Shown: piece after piece, positions 1-5,937 of the stretch
Numbering within the stretch: the stretch's first letter is position 1
Layout: the number at the start of each line of letters is the position of its first letter
DNA from: an uncultured Sphingobacteriia bacterium
GTDB lineage: Bacteria > Bacteroidota > Bacteroidia > Chitinophagales > Chitinophagaceae
Assembly (NCBI GenBank): GCA_945957225.1
Contig: CAMFKK010000069.1
Span: 1 to 8,953, forward strand
Length of the DNA: 8,953 nt
Direction of reading: 5' to 3'
The notes under the pieces: model-generated
Told to the model about the DNA's origin: nothing
Database searches by the model: none
The model's input: the letters and a program-made list of their open reading frames with translations, nothing else
Made by a program: the position numbers and the translations under genes

Positions 1-48
1 CGAGATAGGCTCCGGTCTCGTGGGCTCGGAGATGTGTATAAGAGACAG
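1..48. other. Nextera/Illumina P7 sequencing adapter (artefact)
   Basis: Bases 15-48 match the Nextera read-2 transposase adapter, ending in the 19-bp Tn5 mosaic end AGATGTGTATAAGAGACAG at 30-48. They are preceded by an 8-base index-like stretch (AGGCTCCG, 7-14) and CGAGAT (1-6), the tail of the P7 flow-cell primer. This is the exact P7-index-adapter order of a library molecule, so it is untrimmed adapter at a contig end. Genomic sequence starts at 49. A plus-strand reading frame at 20-211 begins with the well-known adapter translation MCIRDR and is not a gene. Confidence 0.98.
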
Positions 49-1965
49 GAGGTTTACTGTCAAATTTTCCAAGGGTGTAGTCTTTACACCTAGTTCAAAA
101 TGCTGTACATATTCAGGCTTGATCACGGCCAAATCTGTTGCAGCGGTATTATCTGGATTATTTGGCAACCCTGCAACATTCACACCAACTGGTTTGAAAC
201 TGGTAGAATAAGTGGCAAATGCATTGATTTTCTTGGTAGGTCTATAGGAAAGGGTTAGGTGATAAGTCAGGTTGTTTTCATCGGCATTGGCTTCATATGA
301 CTGACTGGTATACACTAAATTTTTTAAAGCAATTAATGCGGGATCAGTAGTTTGTAATCCACCTGCAGCTACGCGATTATAAGCCACTTCTTTTTTGTCA
401 AAATTAAATCTAAGGCCGGGTTGCACATGGATTCCCTTGGCAATTTCCCAATCAATATTGGTAAAAGCTGCTGCACTCAATGACTTAATGGAAGCTTTGG
501 TATTAATTCCATAACCATCCAACAAGCCGGGTGTTTGCCATAAGGCACTGGTAGTACTTTGTACAAATCGCCATTGGTCTTTTCCGGATACTTCACTACC
601 ATCAATTTTCACTTCTTGACTCAAAGCAAATAAACCAAAAACTGCATTGACGTTAGAAGCCAGTTCACCTGAATACCTAAACTCTTGAGACCATTGCTGG
701 TGTTTTGCCGGATTCTGTGATTTTGCCAATGCTTGCAAGCCTGTAAAATCACGGTCATTGGAGGGACCCCAATTCCAATATCGCCATGCTGATGTTGAAG
801 TAAATGTACCCGAACCAATTTTTGAATCTACATTAATAGATGCACCACCAAAATCATTATCAGAATTCCATGGCGTATCATGGTCAATCAATCTGTCAAA
901 AGCATTTTCGCTTGGTAGTTGATACTTGAGGTCCGCAATTATAGCAGCAAACTGTCTGTATGCGGCGCGTTTGGTTGGCACTACTCCTGCAACAATTTGT
1001 GCATATCCATCTGGTTTTTGACTAGAAGCATCTGCAGAAAAATTGATATTGTTATTTTCTGAAACCTTGTATAGCAACTGTCCATGAAAGCCTTGGTTAT
1101 TTAAATCATTGGTCTTTTTATTGGTACGAATATTCTCAACAGTTCCATCTCTTTGTGTACCTGAAAAGGATAATCGTCCGGCCAATCGCTTATTCAAAGC
1201 ACCTGTAATAGAACTCTTGGCTTGTATATAGCCATAGTTACCATAACTCAATTCAAAATTTGCCCCAGATTTAAAATTGGGTTTCTTTGTTGTAATATTC
1301 AAAGCACCTGCTGTAGTGTTTTTTCCAAACAAAGTACCCTGTGGACCGCGCAATACTTCTATGCGTTCAATATCTATAAAATCAAGGGTGGCAGCAGCTG
1401 GCCTGGCATAATAAACACCGTCAACATAAAACCCAACACCCTGGTCAAGACCATCATTGGTTAAGCCAAATGGCGATCCCAAACCACGGATATTGATTCC
1501 CGTATTTCTGGGATTGGAGGTATACAATTGTACTGAGGGTACAAATTCCTTAACCCTGTTTACATTGAATGCCCCTGCGTCTTCCACTTTTGATCCACTG
1601 ATTACAGAAATGGAAATTGGAACATCTTGCAAGACTTCTCTACGTCTGCGCGATGTAACGATGATGGTATCACGTTGATACAAGACGTCTAATTGAAAAA
1701 GGATATTATTCTCAGCACTGGTTTTAATTTGTCTTTCTTGTCTTTCAAAACCAATATAAGTAACCACTATGGTAAATGGGAATTTGTCAATCTTTGAAAA
1801 ATGAAAATTACCTGCACTATCCGTAACCGTACTCAGGTTACTTCCTTTAATACTTACATTGGCATAGGGAATTGCTGACTTGTTTCCACTAACAACTTTT
1901 CCGGAAAATTGGGATATGCCTATTAATGGCAAGAATATGCTAAAAAAAATTATTACAGACTTCAT
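49..1965 (-). CDS. TonB-dependent outer-membrane receptor with carboxypeptidase-regulatory-like N-terminal domain (3' end missing)
   Basis: An outer-membrane beta-barrel receptor that takes up a ligand using TonB energy. I translated 639 uninterrupted codons from ATG 1965 to the adapter junction at 49; the C-terminal barrel strands and stop are lost. A signal peptide covers about residues 1-18 (hydrophobic VIIFFSIFLPLIGIS). A carboxypeptidase-regulatory-like beta domain follows at about 20-95 (IPYANVSIKG, TDSAGNFHF), as is usual in Bacteroidota. A TonB-box-like DTIIVTS lies near 99-105. The plug spans about 110-230, with NIRGLG, FYVDGVY and the hallmark IERIEVLRGPQGTLFGKN. Barrel strands run from about 235 on, including YSTSFKP and KPEYVQHFELGVK. 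Families of this type usually have about 750-900 residues. A 239-bp gap and a candidate leader peptide separate it from hemB, so it probably has its own control. The substrate cannot be read from the sequence; iron complexes, cobalamin, heme or an organosulfur compound are all possible. Confidence 0.95.
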
Positions 1966-1981
1966 AAAATTCGATGAATTA

Positions 1982-2004
1982 TAGTCTATTTATTTAATAG
2001 ACTA
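1982..2004 (-). promoter_or_regulatory. 9-bp perfect stem-loop just before the receptor start codon
   Basis: TAGTCTATT (1982-1990) and AATAGACTA (1996-2004) are perfect inverted copies separated by five bases. On the minus-strand transcript this forms a hairpin ending 16 nt before the receptor ATG. No U-run follows it in the direction of transcription, so it is not a simple terminator. It could be an RNA element affecting translation of the receptor, or a palindromic operator. Its promoter-proximal arm is shared with the long-range repeat 1998-2008 / 2170-2180, so only one of the two pairings can exist at a time. The repeat itself is certain; the function is inferred. Confidence 0.5.
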
Positions 2005-2044
2005 ATAAAGTAAAAAAATATTGGTTAACCGTTACAGCGAATGA

Positions 2045-2131
2045 TTAGCAAATAAGACAGCAACAACAACAGCATAGATGGGATGAAAAGCTGTTTTTTC
2101 TAAACTCCTTTGATAGATGATTTGGTTTCAT
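2045..2131 (-). CDS. Candidate poly-cysteine leader peptide (28 aa)
   Basis: A 28-codon ORF, too short for most gene callers. It starts MKPNHLSKEF, has a basic middle (RKNSFSSHL) and ends Leu, six Cys, Leu, Ile, Cys, stop: Cys at positions 20-25 and 28, with codons TGC TGT TGT TGT TGC TGT and TGC. It has no signal peptide or membrane segment. The stop lies 79 nt upstream of the TonB receptor ATG, and a TAnnTTTG-type box ends 22 nt before the ATG, the placement expected of a leader peptide close to a transcription start. By analogy with amino-acid-run leader peptides (trp and his in enterics, poly-Cys leaders reported in mycobacteria), ribosome slowing at the Cys codons when Cys-tRNA is scarce could control the receptor. 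The frame is open further upstream to 2266, but that would run into hemB, so I prefer ATG 2131. The alternative is chance coding of a TGT-rich repeat. Confidence 0.55.
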   Translation of the reverse strand: MKPNHLSKEFRKNSFSSHLCCCCCCLIC

Positions 2132-2153
2132 GTGTTCACTGGATATTGTTTTG

Positions 2154-2161
2154 CAAAAATA
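2154..2161 (-). promoter_or_regulatory. Candidate Bacteroidota-type -7 promoter box (TATTTTTG)
   Basis: Read on the minus strand, 2161 to 2154 is TATTTTTG, matching the Bacteroidota sigma-factor -7 consensus TAnnTTTG. A start a few bases downstream (about 2147) would give a very short leader before the poly-Cys ORF at 2131 and about 180 nt of leader before the receptor. The -33 region is weak: only TTAG-like sequence near 2182-2186 where TTTG is expected. An eight-base degenerate motif in AT-rich DNA can occur by chance, so placement relative to the small ORF is the main support. Confidence 0.35.
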
Positions 2162-2204
2162 TGGCTCCGTTATTAGTCTACCTAATTTATGTACTATTAT
2201 TTTG

Positions 2205-3200
2205 TCAATATTCAAGTTGTGCCAACCATTGCTTGGCATGTCTTGCTGCATAGGATATAATGGCATCGGCCCCTGCCCTTTTTAAAGAGGTCCAAACCTC
2301 TATATGAGCTTTACTACGATCAACCAATTGTTTTTCTGCCAATAGTTCTATAGCCTGGTATTCTCCACTAACATGGTAAGCCACAAGTGGATATTTGGTT
2401 TCCTGTTTAATGGTTTGAATCATATCTAAATAAGGTAGCGCAGGTTTCACCATCACCAAATCTGCCCCTTCTTCAATATCCCTAATGGTAGACAACAATC
2501 CATCCTGCGCATTATTGGCAGAGAACTGATAGGTCTTCCTGTCTTTTAAAACTAGGTTATTGCCCGGGCTTGACTTACAGGCATCCCTAAATGGGCCATA
2601 AAACTGTGAGCTAAATTTGGCAGAATAACTTAGGATGGCAATTTGATCATACCCATTTTCATCCAGTTTTTTTCTAATAGCAGCTATTCGTCCATCCATC
2701 ATATCACTTGGAGCAATACAATCAGCCCCCGCTTTTGCCAATGCCAATGCATAGTCAGCAAGCACGCTGACTGATTCATGGTTTAATACACTTGTTTCCG
2801 CTTGATTAAGGATTCCACAATGACCATGCTGGGTATACGCACATAAACAGGTATCTGCTGCAATCCAAACCTGATTGCCAAATTGACGCTTAATGGCCTG
2901 GATAGCTTTGACTACAAAACTAAAATCAAAATCATGGTTAGATTTTGCTAGTGGTACAGGGAAAACTAAGAATTTACTAATTCCTTGCGCAAGATCCAAT
3001 GCTATTTGTTCTAAGACGGATTCAATGGAATCAGCTGCCATTTCATGAAGTGAAGTCATGGGTGTTCTTAGTTGCACTGATTCGTCCACAAAAAGCGGTT
3101 GAATAAAATCACGATGGTCTACATATACATTTGCTACCAGTGATCTGATATGCGCATTCGCCCTTATACGCCTTCTGTTACTTGTATAGTTTTTCTCCAT
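2205..3200 (-). CDS. hemB: Porphobilinogen synthase (delta-aminolevulinic acid dehydratase), zinc-type
   Basis: Condenses two 5-aminolevulinate molecules into porphobilinogen in the cytoplasm. At 331 residues it is full length. It opens with the family-typical arginine-rich RRRIR and then FIQPLFV at 32-38. The metal site DTCLCAYTQHGHCGIL carries Cys118, Cys120 and Cys128, the three-cysteine zinc-binding pattern rather than the Asp-rich magnesium type. The two active-site lysines are K195 in SYSAKFSSQFYGPFRDA and the Schiff-base K252 in MVKPALPYLD; the VSGEY motif is at 277-281. The ATG at 3200 lies inside the end of the hemCD gene (37-nt overlap), suggesting translational coupling, and no strong Shine-Dalgarno is visible. 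Last gene of the apparent operon; it acts between the ALA synthase and HemCD encoded just upstream. Identification is firm. Confidence 0.97.
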   Translation of the reverse strand: MEKNYTSNRRRIRANAHIRSLVANVYVDHRDFIQPLFVDESVQLRTPMTSLHEMAADSIESVLEQIALDLAQGISKFLVFPVPLAKSNHDFDFSFVVKAIQAIKRQFGNQVWIAADTCLCAYTQHGHCGILNQAETSVLNHESVSVLADYALALAKAGADCIAPSDMMDGRIAAIRKKLDENGYDQIAILSYSAKFSSQFYGPFRDACKSSPGNNLVLKDRKTYQFSANNAQDGLLSTIRDIEEGADLVMVKPALPYLDMIQTIKQETKYPLVAYHVSGEYQAIELLAEKQLVDRSKAHIEVWTSLKRAGADAIISYAARHAKQWLAQLEY

Positions 3201-4699
3201 GATTGAAATGCTTTGATGGTAGGAAATATCAGTGGGTTCAAACCCAATCCAATTAATCGGTCTGCCGTTTTTCCAGAAGGGCAGGCGTGAATGGCGCCTT
3301 GTTTTGTATAATTAGAACCTACTAACCATTGTTGATAGCTTGACCAAAATACCAAGTCCGCTTTAGAAATGGCTTCTATCAGTTGACTATCTATATTGGG
3401 ATGCAAACAATAAGTAGCAACTGCATGCCATCCTTCAGACAACCATCCAACCACACTGTTTTGATTGGTGAGAATACAACATTCAGACTTATCAACTTTA
3501 ACTAGCGGACTATCAAAAACGGGTAAAAGGGAATCCAAACCCAATCCATCAGCAGAACCTTCTACCCAAATCCCTTTTTGGGCCAATCCCAACCAAGTTC
3601 TGGTTCCTGCTGCCCATACTTTTTTCTTATGACATTGCTTAATTAATTCAGTAGAATGAACGGATTTTTGAGATGCCACAAAAATAGTTGTTGCGGTAGC
3701 AGGTAATTTTGAACCATCCAAATTGGTCTCTGTGTAAAAAGAGCGCATATGATCTGTTCCACTAAAAAGGGCAATACTAACAGGGTCTAATTGAACTGGC
3801 TGTTGCCATTCTGTAAAGGGGGCTAATTGTTGGTCCAAGCCAGATGCGTAGGTAAAAGAGCAGTGTGGCAGATTTTTGTGAAAAACACCAAATGGTCTGG
3901 AACAACCATAACCATACTTTTCAGCATAGATTCTTTCTGCACGCACCGCCTCGGTATTTTCAATATCAGCAATTTTATTCAAGATAGCAATTGCATCAAG
4001 GTTATCAGGATTGGTCTCAACAACAATAGCACCTTGTCCAGCAGCAGGAGGACATTCAAATAAAGGCAAAAACATTTTCCGTTTATTACGTAAATGTTCT
4101 TCTATGGTTATCCTAGATGGTTCGTAGTTCAATAGTCTATTTAGACCTGCTGAAGCAAGGATGATGCCATCATACTCTTCTAAAGCCGATAATTTGCGCA
4201 ATCTTACATCAACATTGCCCCGGATTGGCTTTGCAATGACTTGCACTGGATGGCTACTTAATTGCGGCAATGCTTTCTGCAAAAAATCCGTTGCCATTAG
4301 GGTTCTTCTTGGGGAAGAAGTTCCAATCACAATTGGTTTTCCTGCAGCCAATTTTTCTAGAATATGATCATTAAATATTGCTATATCTCTTATATCATTT
4401 CTGTCGATGATGGTATAATAACTGTTTTCAAAAAAACTATCACCGCTTACATCCTTCATACTATGAACAGCAAAATCAGCTTTCCCATTTCTTAGGTCAT
4501 CTTGAATCTCTGCAGTAAAAAAATCCTTACCCTCCACCAAATGCAGGGGAGTGCTTTGTTCTCTATCACCCTTGGTTTCTTTGATGATGGGCTTTAATTC
4601 AATGTCTGGGAAATATGTTTTAACTTTTTGGCAAAATAAAGCCACCTGCGCCATAGATAACCAAGACCCCCTACAAACTATCTGAAACTCTTTTCTCAT
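3164..4699 (-). CDS. hemCD: Hydroxymethylbilane synthase fused to a uroporphyrinogen-III synthase-like domain
   Basis: Polymerises four porphobilinogens to hydroxymethylbilane and probably cyclises it to uroporphyrinogen III. Residues 1 to about 300 are HemC: RGSWLSMAQ (10-18), KGDREQSTPL (43-52), AVHSMKDV with the catalytic Asp83, GTSSPRR (126-132), IRGNVDVRLRKL (159-170), LASAGLNRL, PPAAGQGA (217-224), and YGCSRPFG with Cys266, the expected dipyrromethane-cofactor attachment residue. From about 305 to 503 the sequence is HemD-like: IFVASQKSV (339-347), VWAAGTRTWLGLA (361-373), ADLVFWSSYQQW (447-458), SGKTADRLIGLG (475-486). At 511 residues it is far longer than HemC alone (about 310), but the HemD part is shorter than a free HemD (about 250) and its first strands are not recognisable. 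The start ATG overlaps the ALA synthase stop as ATGA (4696-4699). HemC identity is firm; HemD activity is likely but unproven. Confidence 0.9.
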   Translation of the reverse strand: MRKEFQIVCRGSWLSMAQVALFCQKVKTYFPDIELKPIIKETKGDREQSTPLHLVEGKDFFTAEIQDDLRNGKADFAVHSMKDVSGDSFFENSYYTIIDRNDIRDIAIFNDHILEKLAAGKPIVIGTSSPRRTLMATDFLQKALPQLSSHPVQVIAKPIRGNVDVRLRKLSALEEYDGIILASAGLNRLLNYEPSRITIEEHLRNKRKMFLPLFECPPAAGQGAIVVETNPDNLDAIAILNKIADIENTEAVRAERIYAEKYGYGCSRPFGVFHKNLPHCSFTYASGLDQQLAPFTEWQQPVQLDPVSIALFSGTDHMRSFYTETNLDGSKLPATATTIFVASQKSVHSTELIKQCHKKKVWAAGTRTWLGLAQKGIWVEGSADGLGLDSLLPVFDSPLVKVDKSECCILTNQNSVVGWLSEGWHAVATYCLHPNIDSQLIEAISKADLVFWSSYQQWLVGSNYTKQGAIHACPSGKTADRLIGLGLNPLIFPTIKAFQSWRKTIQVTEGV

Positions 4700-5937
4700 T
4701 GGGCATTTGATTTAGCGCAAACTTTAATTTCCTGAGCAGGATAAAGGGATAATGCTACTGCTAATGCATCTGCTAATTGCTCCATTTCATTAATGCCATG
4801 TTTGGTAGTAATAGTTACTCTAAGACAAGCTTCACCCTTTGCTACAGTAGGATAATTGATGGGCTGTAAATAAATACCCAATTGGTATAACAAATAGTCC
4901 GCAATTTGCTTACAACGCAATTCATCACCAATTAATATGGGTGTAATATGGGTAGGATTGTCAATGAAAGGAATTTGCCTAAACAATAGGAATTCTCTTA
5001 ACCTACTAACTTGATTAAAATAATCAGTTCTGATTTTGTTAGAATGCATCAGTATTTCAATACTCTTGGCTGCAGCAGCACAAATAGCCGGTGGCAGAGA
5101 AGTAGTGAAAATAAATCCTGAACCAAAACTCCTAATGGCGTCTATTAAAATAGCTGAACCTGCAATATACCCACCTAAAACACCAAAACCTTTTGCCAAA
5201 GTGCCATTGATCAAATCAATGCCCTCCTTTAATCCCAATTGTTCTGAAATTCCCCCTCCGGTATTTCCATATAAGCCAACTGCATGAACCTCGTCTAAAT
5301 AGGTTAATGCATGGTATTGCTTAGCTAAGAGAACCATTTCTTCCATAGGTGCAATACTTCCACTCATGGAGTAGACGGATTCAAAAACCAAAATTTTGGG
5401 TTGGTCAATGGGTATTGATTGCAATATTGCTTCCAATGCTACTAAGTCATTGTGGGGGAAAACTATTTTTTCATTTCCACTAGCTTTAATTCCTTCAATG
5501 ATAGAAGCATGGTTGTCCTGATCCGATATAAAGACGGCATTGGGCATCAATTTACCTAGGGTTGCTAGCGCTGTTAGATTGGCTAAATAGGCACTTCCAA
5601 AAACCAGGGATTTTTCTTTTGCGTGCAATGCGGCCAACAAATTTTCAAGGCTTCTGTGAAAATTGGTGGTTCCAGATATATTCCTGGTACCGCCACTTCC
5701 AGTTCCACTTCTATGGGTTACAAAACTCAACCTGCTAATGACTTCTTCATGAACACTCATGGCCAGATAATCATTGCTGCACCAATTCACAGCCTTGCGC
5801 TTAACACCACTCGCGTCTTCAAAATAAAAATGCGGAAAATGTTGTGCCGACTTATTTACATCAAGAAAATAACGATAAGTCCCTTTCTCTTTTAGTTGGT
5901 CTAATTTGTCTGATAATATTTGCTGATAATTGATCAT
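4696..5937 (-). CDS. hemA: 5-aminolevulinate synthase (C4/Shemin pathway, PLP enzyme)
   Basis: Condenses glycine and succinyl-CoA into 5-aminolevulinate, the first tetrapyrrole precursor. The 413-residue protein closely follows alphaproteobacterial ALAS as I recall it: WCSNDYLAM, GSGGTRNISGT (80-90), SDQDNHASIIEGI, FESVYSMSG, YLDEVHAVGLYG, the PLP-lysine motif NGTLAKGFGVLGGYIA (K249), GFIFTTSLPP and LQPINYPTVAKG. Residues tied to succinyl-CoA selection in Rhodobacter ALAS (R21, T83, N85) appear as R22, T84 and N86, which argues against the relatives BioF (8-amino-7-oxononanoate synthase) and Kbl (2-amino-3-ketobutyrate CoA ligase). An in-frame ATG four codons upstream exists, but 5937 gives an ATGA overlap with the cysI stop and aligns MINYQQ with the family's N-terminus. 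Unusual here: Bacteroidota normally make ALA from glutamyl-tRNA, so this suggests lateral acquisition, although base composition resembles its neighbours. Confidence 0.95.
   Translation of the reverse strand: MINYQQILSDKLDQLKEKGTYRYFLDVNKSAQHFPHFYFEDASGVKRKAVNWCSNDYLAMSVHEEVISRLSFVTHRSGTGSGGTRNISGTTNFHRSLENLLAALHAKEKSLVFGSAYLANLTALATLGKLMPNAVFISDQDNHASIIEGIKASGNEKIVFPHNDLVALEAILQSIPIDQPKILVFESVYSMSGSIAPMEEMVLLAKQYHALTYLDEVHAVGLYGNTGGGISEQLGLKEGIDLINGTLAKGFGVLGGYIAGSAILIDAIRSFGSGFIFTTSLPPAICAAAAKSIEILMHSNKIRTDYFNQVSRLREFLLFRQIPFIDNPTHITPILIGDELRCKQIADYLLYQLGIYLQPINYPTVAKGEACLRVTITTKHGINEMEQLADALAVALSLYPAQEIKVCAKSNAQ

Larger units (their letters stand above)
1998..2180. repeat. 11-bp perfect inverted repeat flanking the poly-cysteine ORF
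   Basis: TAGACTAATAA (1998-2008) and TTATTAGTCTA (2170-2180) are exact reverse complements, 161 bp apart, and enclose the small cysteine-rich ORF at 2045-2131. The inner copy overlaps the arm of the local hairpin 1982-2004, so the heptamer TAGTCTA or its complement occurs three times in the gap (1982-1988, 1998-2004, 2174-2180). As RNA the arms give competing pairings; as DNA they could be regulator half-sites. If transcription starts from the candidate -7 box at 2154-2161, the outer copy lies upstream of the transcript at about -23 to -33, which favours the DNA-site reading. Confidence 0.45.

Noticed and set aside
30..48. Tn5 mosaic end as a natural transposon end
   Set aside because: It is contiguous with adapter, index and P7 primer sequence, so it comes from library preparation.
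20..211. 63-residue plus-strand ORF beginning MGSEMCIRDR
   Set aside because: Its N-terminus is translated Nextera adapter, and the remainder is antisense to the TonB receptor frame.
2012..2030. GGTTAACC palindrome followed by a U7 tract as an attenuator terminator
   Set aside because: An uninterrupted 8-bp palindrome cannot form a hairpin loop, and I found no GC-rich stem abutting the U-tract; only weak 4-5 bp pairings were visible.
2068..2100. AACAGC-N16-GCTGTTTTTT as a terminator
   Set aside because: The T-run follows the stem only on the plus strand, where there is no gene; the stem is 6 bp with a 16-nt loop. In the transcribed direction its second arm is part of the Cys codons, so it might matter only as leader folding.
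1966..2204. Cobalamin or other known riboswitch upstream of the TonB receptor
   Set aside because: No recognisable riboswitch core motif was seen in 239 bp; a covariance-model search would be needed to exclude diverged forms.
2045..2266. 73-residue version of the poly-Cys ORF starting inside hemB
   Set aside because: It would overlap the hemB 3' end by about 60 nt; ATG 2131 fits the candidate promoter and leader-peptide size better.
4696..5937. BioF or Kbl identity for the ALA synthase gene
   Set aside because: The GSGGTRNISGT segment, conserved succinyl-CoA residues, C-terminal LQPINYPTV motif and hem gene neighbours all favour ALAS.
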